NCBI RefSeq assembly: GCF_963678635.1
Contig: NC_087062.1
Coordinates: 35,738,052 to 35,802,051, forward strand
Reading direction: 5' to 3'
Length of the DNA stretch: 64,000 nt
From: Symsagittifera roscoffensis
Lineage: Eukaryota; Xenacoelomorpha; Acoela; Convolutidae
The notes beneath the pieces were generated by a model. The model was not told where the DNA came from, did not search any database, and worked only from the letters and a program-made list of their open reading frames with translations. A program made the translations under genes and the position numbers. Of this stretch, positions 21,401 to 34,250 are shown piece by piece; within the stretch, counting starts at the first letter, position 1, and every line of letters starts with the position of its first letter.

Positions 21401-22667
21401 TGTTTTTTAAGTCTTCCCCTTACACTCAATATATAATATCTTTTGAATCTACTAACACATTGTTTGGACCAATTTTCTTATCTCAAGTCAATTGGGAATA
21501 ATATCTGATCTTGGTAATTTCACTGGTCTGCAAAATTGCACAAAAAGGCAAATCTCAAACTCGTTACGAAAAATGATCAGAGGTTGAATATGATCACACT
21601 ATGAAAAATGGTGGTATGAGAAATGAGACCTACATTTTTCACGGTTTTTTTAAAAAAAAATTAGCTCAGGCATCACTTTCGTTCAGATGCTATTGAAAAA
21701 TTGGTCAAAAACAGTTAATTAAAAAGAATAGTCTGCATGAAAAACACCGCCGCAAGCATAAACATTCCGGCGTCACTTTCTTGGAAATACGGAACAATGA
21801 GTGGTTTTTCAGGAGTTAATTACTTCAACAGAATACGACGCCGATTCAATAAAGTACGTTTGATGTTGTTTCTTGCTTTATTTTTTAAAAGCAGATTTTA
21901 GTCACAAATCTGCCTAGTTTGTCTATTCCATGTTATATTTTTCAGCCCAATATTGAGACACGGAAGTCAAGGCAAAACACTAAAATCCTTATTTTAGTAC
22001 AATCTAACATGCTATATAAAAATTAGCATAGCGATAGTTACAATAAGCAACACTCTGAACACCAAATTTTCATCTATTCAACTATCAATTTCTAAGACGC
22101 CAGGAACCGGAGAATTTTTTTTTTTCAGTAATTTCGTCTTGGATTAACGCTTTCAATTTGTATATTTATAAAACCTTTTCTAAAATATGGAGACGGAATT
22201 TGATATGGAATAATGAGTGTATTCTTCAACCGTATAATTTTGTTCTTTTCATTCTTTCAGTTACTTGAATATGGTTTAATGAAGGTGTAATCTGGCATAA
22301 AATCTCCCGGGGGCTAAAGAAGGCGGTCCTTTTCACATTTCTAGTGATATGAATTCTCCTCCGGTCTGGTAGTTAATAGCACCCGTTGAACTGAGGGACT
22401 GATATGATCATGGTTGCAATTACAGATAAAACGGACACTTTTAGAAACACACCCTTCATAAGGCTAACTTAGAACGACGATAAAGTTCTGCCCGGAGAAA
22501 TATAGTTAAACTTGGATAAACGAATGAGTTGAAAAATTTAAAGCTTTTCAAGCTTGTATCAAAGGAAGTACAATGTGGTGTCCTCTGTTTCGACCCCGTA
22601 ACATTTGACCCCACCAGTTTTTAGCTCAGATAATTTCACACTATGTATTTACATAGTGTGAAATTAA
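21401..22667. other. Gene-free stretch
   Basis: AT-rich, no ORF over 60 codons and no recognised repeat. A short palindromic ACACTATGTATTTACATAGTGT lies at 22637-22660. Confidence 0.4.
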
Positions 22668-22723
22668 TTTTTTTTGTTGTTGCTGCTGTTGATGATATTT
22701 TGGTTGCTATTGTTGTTTTGGTT

Positions 22724-22773
<50 letters not shown>

Positions 22774-22781
22774 AGAGTTTT

Positions 22782-22813
<32 letters not shown>

Positions 22814-22830
22814 GCTGAAGCTTTTTTGTT
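22668..22830 (+). repeat. (GTT)n microsatellite
   Basis: Long run of TTG/GTT triplets with a few interruptions. The corresponding 63-codon poly-Leu/Val frame is an artefact of the repeat. Confidence 0.95.
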
Positions 22831-22855
22831 GTAGTGAAATGTTCTGTTTTAAGGC

Positions 22856-23072
22856 AAACCATTTGATCGTAAGCAAGCGATGAAAAACATTTTACACAAA
22901 AAAATTCTAGGAAAACGCTTTCTTGCCGTCATTATAAACAGTCCCAATTATCTAAGCTTGAAAAAATTTAAGGAAGTGCTCAGAAATTTGGTTCGATTGG
23001 CGCCCAAAGCTTTGTATCCGGACCCTAAAATAATTACGTGTCGCATTGCAAATGTGCTGGCTCTCACGTTGC
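22856..23072 (+). pseudogene. 5' part of an ORF interrupted by the giant LTR element
   Basis: About 72 codons, first ATG at 22880, rich in Lys and Leu (for example NILHKKILGKRF, later APKALYPDPK). The frame runs unbroken up to the LTR insertion and, after removing the element and one TTGC, continues at 41928 for about 28 more codons before a stop. That continuity suggests a real exon or older element ORF was hit. Protein family not recognised. Confidence 0.4.
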
Positions 23073-23482
23073 TGGAACCTGATCTAAACTATATTTTATG
23101 ATTGGATAAATTACATATTTTACCACTGTAAAGTATTTAATATTGACCAATCATGATCCATCTAACCAACAACCCACTTATTTGTAAGTGCTGAAATTAC
23201 TTGTAATTTCAGCACCAGAGAGATTTGAATTTAACTTAGAAATTAGTTGTCTCTCCAAGAGAACTTCAGCAGCCGCAACAAACCAGTATACCCTAGATCT
23301 ATTGAGCCTAGCAGAGACTAGTTAAACACCCTGAGACTAGAAAGTATAAGAGTAAGATTAGGATCGGTATTAGACTAAGAAGTTGCACGAATCTATCCGG
23401 CCGAAAATAAGATAGCGTGACGAGCAGACGGTGTACCCTATCCGAAATTACTCTATGAGTTAACCACATCGGTTCTAACTCA
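23073..23482 (+). repeat. 5' LTR (410 bp)
   Basis: Starts TGGAACCTG and ends CTAACTCA (TG...CA). Contains a CCAAT box (GACCAATCATG, ~23148), a GTAAGT word, a perfect 13-bp palindromic stem at 23188-23215 and a GTATAAG word near 23343 that could act as a TATA element. Compared with the 3' LTR it has an extra 8 bp (near 23438) and about eleven substitutions. Confidence 0.95.
23188..23215 (+). promoter_or_regulatory. Perfect stem-loop inside the 5' LTR
   Basis: GTGCTGAAATTAC, a 2-nt TT spacer, then its exact reverse complement. The same 28 nt is unchanged in the 3' LTR (41636-41663) although flanking bases differ, hinting at selection. It could be a protein-binding palindrome or an RNA hairpin in LTR transcripts. 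Confidence 0.7.
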
Positions 23483-23484
23483 TC

Positions 23485-23502
23485 TGGTGCGACCATAAGT
23501 CT
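23485..23502 (+). promoter_or_regulatory. Candidate primer-binding site
   Basis: TGGTGCGACCATAAGTCT starts 2 nt after the LTR, the usual place for tRNA priming, and begins TGG, complementary to the CCA end of a tRNA. I cannot assign the tRNA. Confidence 0.55.
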
Positions 23503-25128
23503 CGAATAAGACCTTAATAGCTTAGAACTAACCAAAAATAGATTAGAATTCAGACAAAACATTTTCAAAATGTTATACGATAATAATTTAATCGAAATGT
23601 CTCTACGACTCAATAGATCAGAGCCGATATTCCGAACAATAATAGAACTATCCGGAATTGGAAGAAGACCTCTTACAAGAGACGACATACGACAAAGTAG
23701 AAACTTACCATATAGTTTTATGATAGTACGGCAAAAGCCAACACAAACTTTTATATTGAGAATCTTATTAGCAATGAATTTAGATTTTCATCTGCAAACA
23801 TAACATTTTGAAGTCAATCTTCATGATCATTTCAGGCGCTAAACAAAATTATTATTGTACAATAACAATTGATAAAAAGATCTCAGATCGTTTTCTTAAT
23901 TTCTGCAGTCTTATATAAAACATATTTGAAAAATATTTATTGAAAATGAAAAGAAAAATTAGTAGCATGACAATAAATTGTTAGTAATCATAAATCATCT
24001 GTTGTCCCAGCTTCATCACTTAAACATAACAGCAATCATAAGCTCACTAATACCATTAGAATACTAAATCTTTTTCTTAAATAAATTAGAACCATTTTAA
24101 ACTTAAATTCACTTAATTTTAAAATCAGATCATCAAGGCTTATCCTTGGATCTCAATTAATTCTCTATTTCATTAAATTTAAAACCTGATCATCAAGGCC
24201 TATCCTTGGATCAAAAAGAACAATTTTGTTCTCCCCCACCCACTTAGCAAGTGTCTAACGATACACTATCCAACCCTTCCAAAAGACCCAAAATTAATAG
24301 AAATTTTTAAAAAAAACTAACCATTCAAATTAAGATAAACATTGAAAAACTTCGGTTATTCATCCTTCACGTGAACCCTCCTCATACCAGACCCAGAATA
24401 GATCTTAGACTTAGTAAGTTTAAAATAGTATCTAACGAACTACTTGCGTTCTAATTATACCTGAACCTTGTGGATCGATTTACTATTCTCCAACCCTTGA
24501 ACACAATCACTACCCCTAAGTAAGATTAAGTAAGTTAACACCTTAGCTTAGACTAGCCACGAGAAAGTAAAAAATCATTCTTCGGAATCTATATACTTTT
24601 CTCTCCAACCCTAAATAAAAAGACCCAGGTTAAGCTAACCAAAAAATCGTTAGGACTAACAGTCTAAGAAAATAGAAATATCTAACAACTTTCTGCATCT
24701 CTCATCCTAAACCTTATGTCATTCAAAAATCTAGGAAATAAGTAAACAATCGTTTTACACAACTGTGAGATAGATAACAAAAAATACGATCTTGTCATCA
24801 CACCTCATACACAAACAGTTGGATACATTAGAACAAAACGACAAACAATAAAAAGAAAAATTATAAGCAAACAAAGACAAATCACACGAAAAAAATTTTC
24901 AAAAAATAGAAACGCATTTTCCGAATCAGAAGCCAGCAATTGAGACGAACTCTACAAATTAAAAGAATCAATTGATAAAAATTGTCCCATTCACGATCAA
25001 TTATATTTTTCCTATTCAGAAACAATTCAAATTCATCAAAAAGAGGAAAAAGAAGAATAACTGGTATAACTGGAATCAACCAATAAGACACATTGATAGC
25101 TATATATTAGCAGTCATCAAACGAAAAA
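23503..25128 (+). other. Long 5' leader of the giant element
   Basis: 1.6 kb with no long ORF, rich in A and C. Contains the duplicated stem-loop described separately and several GTAAG words that might serve as splice donors for envelope or accessory mRNAs. An inserted open stretch at 23570-23803 (77 codons) is unrecognised. Confidence 0.5.
24128..24212 (+). promoter_or_regulatory. Duplicated stem-loop in the leader
   Basis: Two copies exactly 60 bp apart (24128-24152 and 24188-24212), each GATCATCAAGG, a 5-nt loop region, then CCTTGGATC: a stem with a 2-nt bulge. Position between primer-binding site and gag is where retroviruses and LTR elements carry packaging or dimerisation signals; that role is inference. 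Confidence 0.5.
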
Positions 25129-28100
25129 ATGAGCCACACTCAAAGTGACGATAGTCCAGATGACGAAGAAGTTTACCCCTTCCTCATAGATGCACCCGAT
25201 AATAGAGGGCAACATGATTTTTGCAAGAATTTACTTGTAAATTTGTTTGATCCCGGAATCAGTCCATGTAAATAGAATTCCCAGATGAAAAAATCAAAAG
25301 ACAAATTATTGAACATTATTTGAAAGACATATGTAACTTAACACAACAATATGGAATCTACACCATAGAATTCAGCACACCATATACGAATCATCGTAAA
25401 TATGTAATTCAAACAGATGATCTTGAATTAGAATTTTCAAAAGTATTCCTAGAATATATCAAAAGCATACAATATCATAACTCATAAAGAGCAAACTCTA
25501 TATTCACTAATGAAGTTTTTGCAATAATATATACCTATATCTCTATATTAGAAAAAACAGAATTTCAAAGTATCTCACCAACTGAAACATCCAAACATAC
25601 AAAAGTACGACATGAAATCTCATTATTTTCAACTTTTCTACATATAATCAAAGAAAATTTCACTAAAGACGATGTTTCACAACACACAAAACATGACTTA
25701 CAAAAAATGTTGGCATGGTTTATAATAGATTATTTCACACTTAATTTAGACTTAATTTCACAAGCAAGAAAAAATTTCAGACCTCAAAATTCAAATGATG
25801 ACACTGCCATTACAGAACAATCAGACTACGTTTGGGACCCTGAATGGTCTCATGCTACATTTATAAATATCCCACAATCTTTCTCAAGTCAAGCATTAAG
25901 TACAATATCTTACCACAGAGATTATGTAAAAGTAGTACCACTAACCATTGATGCAACACCATTAAACTACAATACATTTTTATCTGATACACGAAATAAC
26001 AGTTTAAATTCGATCGTCATACACAATGAAAACCTTAATTGAACTAGAAATCTTACACAACAAGATATTCAAACACCATCACACTTCATAAATGAAGAAA
26101 TTGTCCAAACAACAACAACTACACAACAAAGTATTTCACCAATACACCCAAATTTAACAACACCAAGAAATACAAATACTTCACTGACACAAGTAACCTT
26201 ACAATCAACCGTTAAACCTTCGGTTGTTCCAAAATATTCACATATGGATTATCAAACATATAGACCAATGACAGTACAGTCAAAAACACGAAAATCATTC
26301 ACAAGAAACACCTTTGCAGAACATAATAATAATTATGCTCACAAACAAAAATCAAACTACCCCCCACGAAAAAATAATAATCATGTATGTTCTCACTATT
26401 GGGATAACCCAATGACAACCACCAACTCAGTAAATTTTCAAACTAATTCACATCCTCCACAGGATCCTAGTGAAAATTACCCATTCTTTTAACAAAATAA
26501 AAATAAAAAGCAAGCACCTCATCATACGGATTATTTATCATCTGATGATGATTATTTACAACCAGACATTTTTGCACCATATACCCAGGAATATCGCACA
26601 CAAGGATCCCGACGACCTCATACATACAATAGAATTTTTTCTCCAAACCCAACAGATACACGAAATCAACAACCAATACATATGCCAAATCCAACTAATA
26701 CACAATCTTTTCAACCGATTCAACCACAAAACCCAATGAATATGCACTCATATCAACTAACTCGAATGCAAAATGAAATAACGCTTCCATATTACCTTCA
26801 GCAAGACGAAATAACAAAAAATCAACTTTCACATTTTTCACAAGTGCCAAATGCCGCAGAATCACTACAGATGACAATGAATCCATACCTCATGGGTGAA
26901 TCATCAAAAAAATCCATTAAACCACTGATGGTATTTACGGGAACAGATTCTCAATATTCTGTAGAAGATTATTTAAATGCAGTAACAGCAAATTTAATTT
27001 TAAATATAGGACCTGATCCAATTAATACGCCACTACATCAAAATTGGATACATAGACGCACAGCATTGATACAAACAACCTTAGATGGCGCAGCCCAAAA
27101 ATTGTTTTCAGTATTACCTATAGAAATAAACTCAGACTGGAAAAGATTTACACAAGAATTTTCAAAAATGTTTGACTCCGAAAGAAATAAACAACACCAA
27201 AGAGTTTTATGTAATGAATTTCGCAGATTACCAAATGAAACCATCAAACAATTAGCAGTACGTATCGAAACACTAGTTCGAAAAGCATATTCACTTAATA
27301 CACATGACTATAAAAACACAAAAATGACAAAAATTTTAATGATGACCTTAACACCTCATTTAAGGAAAATAGCAATAAAAAAGAGAGCATCTCATCCTTC
27401 CTCAATTCGAGAGCCAGGTTTAAATTTTCGAAAACTAGTAGACAAACTAGAGCAAACGGAAATCACAATGAAACTTGAAGAAACAGAAAATCTAAAATTA
27501 CAATATGTTAATCGAATTGAAACAAACACTACGCATATAAATAACATACAGGAATCAGATACAGACCTGGTTGAAAAAATCACTGAAATACTAATTATTT
27601 ATGAAAAACATCCAAATTTTAAAGGCAAACCATCTTTCAAAAAATGGTGTAATTATTGCCGACGATACGGACACAGTATTTCCGAATGTAGACAAAAACA
27701 ACAAGATAACCAAAATAAACCTCAAAAGCATAAAGAACCAAATAAATCGTTCTATCAATATATGAAAAAAGATCAAAATCTACCAAACAAAAATATATAT
27801 AGTAACAGCAGTTCAGGAAAACCACTTCCGAACAACACCAACTACACAAGGAATCAATCACCATATAACTCAGGTTATAGAGGAAGATCACCAGAACGAA
27901 GAAATACACAAAATTCTTCACAAAATAATTATATCGATCAAATAGTCAAAATAACTATTCGAGATCAAATTCCAATGCAACACAATTTGTTTCTAGATCC
28001 AGTTCCCAATCAAATCCAAGAAATAAACGCTATTCCAATAATCAATCACGAAACTCATCATACAACAGAAATAGAAACTATTCACATAATAGAAATAGAA

Positions 28101-28435
28101 GTTATTCGAACAATCGAAATCAGAATTACCCGAACAATCGATCAAGAAATAACTCGTATAATAGATCAAACTATCACAGATCAAATGACAATTATCAAAA
28201 CAAATCACGGAACAATTCACAAAATCGAAATTCAAGTTATAATAACCGTTATAGAAATTATTCCCAATCACCACATAGGAGTAATAACCATTATAATAAT
28301 TCTAAACATCGATACAGAAGTAGTACACCAAAACATCAAAGACATATTAATCAAGTACAGTCAAATGAAGAAACAACATCAGACCCACCAGCTATTGATG
28401 ACACAGGAAGTAACGAACTACAATTAATCAAATAA
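25129..28435 (+). pseudogene. gag: gag, with zinc knuckle and Arg/Ser/Asn-rich tail
   Basis: First ATG in the leader that opens a long reading frame. The frame shifts once near 25270, then stays open apart from stops at about 25485, 26040 and 26490, so gag is essentially one broken gene. The N-terminal half is acidic and Gln/Asn-rich; residues encoded at 26930-27500 look like a globular capsid region (TLDGAAQKLF, EFRRLPNE). One CCHC knuckle, CNYCRRYGHSISECR, lies at 27647-27689. Near 27930 the frame shifts again: the following ~500 bp makes sense only in the new frame, where it encodes a basic RN/RS/NN-repeat tail (for example NRNRSYSNNRNQNYPNN), ending TAA at 28433. Gag would form the particle and bind the RNA genome. 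Confidence 0.8.
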
Positions 28436-28437
28436 AC

Positions 28438-29251
28438 TGTGGATCATCAGATACAGAAAGTGATACAGAAAATACCATCTCCGTAAATATGATAACAGTC
28501 AAAAACGACTATGAACCTATCATATATGAACAACTTTTTACATCACATATATATGAAAATTAATTCGAATTCCTTCACAATTATTATAATGAACCCATTA
28601 ATACTACACAAACTGCACAAGAAATAAACGCGGTAATTAAACCCGATGAAAAAGACAAAACAAAATGTTCAAACACAAATCAAATTTATCAAAATATACA
28701 AAAAGAACAACCCAGAGAAAAAATTTTGACAATACCGTTTCTCTTAGAAAAACCAAGAAACAAAGAATTTCAACCACCATATCTTGAAATTGATTTTTTA
28801 ATTGATTCAGGAGCAGAATCAAACATAATTAATATTCCCACATGGAATGAAATCAAAACATTACATCCAAAATTAACGCCTCTTGCAACATCTAGTAAAC
28901 TAGCAACAACACAAGGATCAACATTAGTAAATTATGGAAAAATCCAATTATTCCTTCTCCCCACAAGAACAATGGAGCAAATAAAATTCTAAACAAACCA
29001 TTTAAACAAATACTTCATATTACTGATATTAAGCACAATATCCTTGGCATACCATTTATATCAAAATATATACCAACAATCAACATCCTTAATAGTAAAA
29101 TACTAATCAAAGATAAGTACACAAAAACAAAAAATACAGCTCTAACATTTTTTCAAAGATTAAATAAACAACCACCATTCTTCTCAAAAATTTATCCAAT
29201 TTATAACCAACAACGGAAACACCTGAAACCACTATCAGGAAATATATAATT
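28438..29251 (+). pseudogene. Aspartic protease region of pol
   Basis: The catalytic motif LIDSGAESNI is at about 28797-28826, with an acidic linker before it. Near 28970 the frame shifts; the second typical protease block, HNILGIPFI, follows at about 29035. A stop near 28560 also interrupts. As a dimer, such a protease cleaves the Gag and Pol polyproteins. It lies after gag in a different frame, consistent with frameshift expression, but the present breaks prevent a firm statement. Confidence 0.75.
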
Positions 29252-29307
29252 TTTCAATAAAACAAGTTCACCAATATGATAAAAGTCAAAATAAACAACA
29301 ACTTTTT

Positions 29308-29828
29308 ATGTCAGACTTTGAATTTAAACCTATTCACAAGTTTTTGAAAATCACGATTTCATCTATAAAATATTTGAAAAACTCGAATTCCGACATCATT
29401 TCGTTACACGTGTATAACAATACACCGTATCAAGTAACATTACCCTTAGGACTTTTAGGATATTGCAAAACAAACGCTACAATCTCACCCATACATGAAG
29501 TAGCCTACCGCAAAAAAAATATACTCCAATTATTAGATATTTGCCAATCCACAATTCTTAACGAAGAATTATCCATAAATAACATAATAAATAATGAAAA
29601 GAGAAACATAGATTATTTCCCAAAAATAACCATATTTTAAACAAACATTCAATATAACAAATTACACAAAAGAACAACAACAATTTTTAACGATGTTTAA
29701 TTTTGAACACTCACAAATTACACAAATCGAATTTGACAAACTAGCAAAACAACTGTTAAAATATTCAACAGTCTACGCAACATCAAAATTTGATATTGGG
29801 AAAATCAGTTCATCACTACATCTCCCGT
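29308..29828 (+). pseudogene. Protease-RT linker region of pol
   Basis: A 110-codon open frame (29308-29640), then a shifted frame to about 29828. It contains VYNNTPYQVTLPLGLLGYC, a pattern resembling the region ahead of the RT in large Gypsy-type pol proteins. It ends at in-frame stops before the RT core. Confidence 0.45.
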
Positions 29829-31432
29829 GAAAACCTGACGCAGTTTTCAAAAAATAAAGAGCTAGTAAAGTACCAATTCATTTACACGACAAAGTAAATA
29901 GATTACTAGATATTTTAGAACAATACAAAATTATCTCACCAGTAAATAAAGAAGAACAACCAAAAGACAACATATTTATTGACCCTGTTATCCATAAAGG
30001 AGAATCATTAAAAATAGTTTTAGACGCTAGATACCTCAATTCACTAATTGACGAATCGAAATGCAATTGGCCTAATGAACCAATACAAGTTATCTTAACA
30101 AAAATAAACGGAAAATACTTTACAACCGCAGATATGATTAGTGCATACAATCAAATGCCACTAGATGAACAATCACGAAGATTAACACAATTTGTTATTG
30201 GAAATCAACAATATGAATTTAATCGCCTATTCTATGGAATATCCATAGGACCAGCAGCATTTTCAGCTTTTATGAGCAAAATTTTTCGACCACTAATACT
30301 CAAGAAAAACGCAATCACCTATTTAGACGATGTTTTTATGCAATCACAGACAAAAGAGGAAATGTTCAATGTTTTAGAACAATATCACCAAATACTTCAT
30401 AACGAAAATCTGAAGGCCGCCCCCGATAAATCACACTTCTTTTTGACAAGAGTTAAATTCTTAGGACATAATATAGAAAGAAAAACAATCACTCCATTGA
30501 AATCACGTATAGACGCTATTCAAAAACTCCAACCACCAACAAATAAAAAGAAAATCCAAGAATTCCTTGGAATGTTAAACTTTTTAAGCAAATATGTTTA
30601 TAAAATGCAATTATATCTACGACCATTCTATAATATACTTAGACAACAAAATAATTTTGAATGGAATACAGAACATCAAGCACAATTTGAAGAAATTAAA
30701 AAACTTTTGACCGAACAAATTTCAAGCACATTTCCAGATCCAAATCAACCATTCTATGCAATTCGCAATGCTTCAAATTTTGGCATCGGCGCAGCATTAC
30801 TACAATCACATAGTGGTACAAATAAAATGAACCTTATATCAGCAAATTCCCGATTATTCACACAAGCAGAGCTACGACTCTCAACTCTAATGAAAGAATG
30901 TACAGCTATAATTTATACACTTACAGAATATGAATTTCTGATACTTGGATCAAAACATCCAACAGTTCTATTCACAGACCATAAACCAATCATTTTTCTC
31001 TTTACACAAAAGTCAAATCCCAATCACCGAATTTATAGATTTCAATTAATTCTAATGAAATTTCCAAACTTACACACAGTTTGGACAGCAGGAAAGAATC
31101 TTGCATTACCAGATACATTAAGTCCAAATACACAACCTGAATTACTTACACGAAAAACTAGAGTTGAACTACCCAAAAATATTAAATTTTACCTTGCAAA
31201 AGACGAAACATCACCCCGACTAGAATGCAAATATTCAGTAAAAACTGACATTGACCAATCACAAATAAATAACCTACAACATTTCCCACTTTACTTAGAT
31301 TGCCAAAATAATCACTACGAAGTTGATCTACTAGGAACATCAACTTTCAAACCAATTCCATACTCACAATGGATAAAAAATAACACCCAACAAAAACGAG
31401 TAAAACACATAAAAAAGACTTTTTTCCATTAA
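29829..31432 (+). pseudogene. Reverse transcriptase and RNase H
   Basis: Open from 30134 to 31432, extending upstream to 29860 in the same frame (stops at 29829 and 29857). Reverse-transcriptase blocks in order: IVLDARYLN, the palm Asp in FTTADMISAYNQMPL, FNRLFYGISIGPAAFSAFM, and the catalytic YLDD at 30320-30331, then FLGHNIE and the FLGMLNFLSKY connection. RNase H follows (FGIGAALLQ, TDHKPIIFLF, then ALPDTLSPN). The usual first RNase H Asp in the 'TDAS' context reads N (RNASN), which would impair RNase H. Ends at a frameshift near 31425. It would copy element RNA to DNA in the particle. Confidence 0.9.
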
Positions 31433-33068
31433 TTGAAAAAGAAAATTTAACTGATAAAATAAATTTATCAGGACCACAAACAAATGATTCAAAATACACA
31501 ATAAATCAAGTTTTTGACCTCCATGACCCACTTGACACAATTCCCCTATCAAAATTAGAAATTGAAAATATTTTTCTCACTCAAACAGATAAAATTACAC
31601 TTGAACTCTTGAAACAATATCAAAATCTTGACCCAGTAATTAGACAACTAAAATCATGGCACAAATACAAAACTAAGGCCGTAAAAGCAGATACCACAAT
31701 TTTAGGAAATAAAACACTCCTCCGATATTTCCGAAAATTTAGTAATACAACAATTATGGAAAACACAGACCTTCTAAAATATCAATTAAACGATTTTACA
31801 GTTCCCTGTCTCCTTTTAAGTATGATACTAATAGCTTTTAACATTTCACATACACAAAACACTAAAGGACACTCTGGATCAGAGAAAACATATTCAAATT
31901 TTACACAAAATTTTTATTTCCCAAATGCACCAATTTGGATAAAAGTACTATGCAATGATTGTATAGTATGTCAGCTAAATAAACCTTATCCAAATCAAAA
32001 ACAAATAGCACAAAAACAAGGTTTTAAGGGACAAAGTTTATATTTTAACCATCGTATTTCATTCGATACAAAAGGACCAATTTCACCATCCTCTGAAGGA
32101 AACTCCTACATCATGGTAATTGTTGATGCATTTACACATTTTGTAGCACTCAACCCAGTACCACCTTGTAACGGTTATTATGCTAACAAAGCACTTTATG
32201 AACACTGGATAGCTAAATTCGGATTACCCGAAATCTTAGTTACAGACAACGGTACAGAATTCATAAATAATGAAATCATCTTACTATGTCACTTATATAA
32301 CATCAAACACAAACCACGTACATCTCATGCACCTTGGACAAACGGTTTAGTCGAAGGTATGGACCGTTCACTACAAGAATATCTTAGATGTATCATAAAT
32401 GGAAATGATACAAGATACACAGAATGGTCAGCAGATGTAAAATTATTTCCCTTAGCATATAATTCTCAAATTACGACAACTCTAGGAATGTCACCATACG
32501 AAATGATTTTTAATCAAAAGCCACGTAAACCAATTATGTTTACAGCAAACTCTCACAAAAATGCACAAGGTCATTGCCAACCAAATAAAGACTCAGTTTG
32601 TTATAACCTACTTTTACACACGCATTACCTTCACCCACAAATCCTTAAATTAGCCTCCGGTACACACACCAAATGGATTTTAAATAGAGATAAAAAACAC
32701 AATGAAATTTACCAAAGGGTAACAAAAAAATTGTTACAAAGGCAAAACATTAACGAACAAATTAATTCACGCTTTACACCAACCTCAGATTTAAAAATTG
32801 GAACAATTGTCTTAATACCTAATTTTAATACACAAAAAGGAATTTCCAAAAACTACAACCCCTTCGCAAAGGACCATACCAAATAATTGCCAAACCCACT
32901 GACGTAACATATAAAATCACCGATTCAGACCAAAAAGAAATTGTTCAACATCGGAACAATCTATTGCCTTACTACCCAAAAGAATACGCACTACGCGAAT
33001 TAACTCAATTATTTTCTTTCACAGGTTTAAAAGTTATTCAAAATCACCCACATACGGAAAAAAAATAA
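31433..33068 (+). pseudogene. Integrase with GPY/F module
   Basis: Open 31609-32886; the frame also reads upstream to about 31430. N-terminal zinc-binding region: His residues in ISHTQNTKGH and the pair CNDCIVC. Catalytic core: Asp in ISFDTKGP (32065), Asp in TDNGTEF (32245) and Glu in GLVEGMD (32353), a D,D-35-E spacing. Near 32868 a one-base shift puts GPYQIIAKP out of frame; this is the GPY/F module typical of many Ty3/Gypsy integrases, and it ends at about 33068. It would insert the cDNA and make the 4-bp target duplication seen here. Confidence 0.9.
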
Positions 33069-33331
33069 ATGAACAAAACGACATTCATCATGGAAAACAA
33101 AACACAAAACCAACTACAACCCAAAACAATACAAAAAAGCTAGATCAAAAAATACCTCAAAAAGAAAGGAAAAATATGAAAATGATAGAAAAAATTTTAC
33201 CACAAGAACAAATCGAGAAATCAGAACATAGAGAGTCATCACGACTTAGAAATCAACCACGTAAAAACTACAAAACATTCATCCCACAATCTAAAATATT
33301 GAAGAAAGTTGAATTTCAAAAACAATTTTAA
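33069..33331 (+). pseudogene. C-terminal tail of pol
   Basis: Broken frame with a basic stretch ESSRLRNQPRKNYKTF ending TAA at about 33329. Arg-rich tails of this kind follow the integrase in many Gypsy-type elements. Confidence 0.5.
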
Positions 33332-34250
33332 TTTTAAAATTAAAAATCTTTGCACCTCTCAATCATTCTAAACTTTCATTTTTCAAAATAAACTGCTGAC
33401 AAACACGCAACAATTCTAGTTCAAATTTAGCCAATAGGAATCATTCAATCCGTCACCTTCTATAACTATAACAACAACCAATTAGACAAAAGATATTAAA
33501 CTCCAGGCATATCTATAACTATAACTTTACAACCTCCAGGTCAAAAATAAGCAAACCACTCAAACTTGACAACTAAAATAAATACCACCATAATATCATA
33601 ACCCTCTCTTATCTAATAACGCAAAGATCAACAATATTTTCCCAACGTAGACCTCAAAAACCCCCAAACCAAAAATGATAAATTAGCCTAAAGTAAAAAT
33701 ACGACCATATTAATTTAGCCTAAAGTACAAAAATCTCAAAAATACCCCAGATCACCTAACAAATAAAAATAAAGCAAAGAAGACCTCCCGAACACCATAA
33801 AATTAGCCCCCAACAACTTTTCACAAAACTCAACCCACTTGTCAAAAAATCAATAAATAACTCGACCACACTTGAAAATCGCCACAAACAACAAAAAAAT
33901 ATTCGACCAAGAAATCATTTCTTAAATGCTCTTCTCTCGATCAGTAAATATCTTTAAACATACAATTTTCAACATTTTCATAAACTTTTCTACAATACTT
34001 AAACTTTTGTTCATATTTCTCTTTGATACGTTTGACACTTTTATAATAATTTTAATCAATTTTTGCAACATTTTTTAAATTTTCTACTTCCTATTTGAAA
34101 TCTATCTCCAACTTTCCCAAATCATTGACCATATTCACAGGTACGATAACCCAAAGTTTATTTAAATGATACGAACAATTTTTAGTAGAACAGATATTTT
34201 TTTACTATTTTTGATTTTTTATAACATTTTTATCATCCCTAATATTGACA
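33332..34250 (+). other. Non-coding spacer between pol and the env region
   Basis: About 0.9 kb, A/C-rich with two 'TCTATAACTATAAC' words (33458, 33509) and two 'AATTAGCCTAAAGTA' words (33683, 33714). No ORF. Confidence 0.5.

Noticed and set aside
22643-22834. 63-codon poly-Leu/Val ORF
   Set aside because: Pure product of the (GTT)n microsatellite.
27993-28427. Ile/Thr-repeat end of the long gag ORF
   Set aside because: The adjacent frame encodes a patterned RN/RS tail to its own stop, so the long ORF's last ~150 codons are out of frame.
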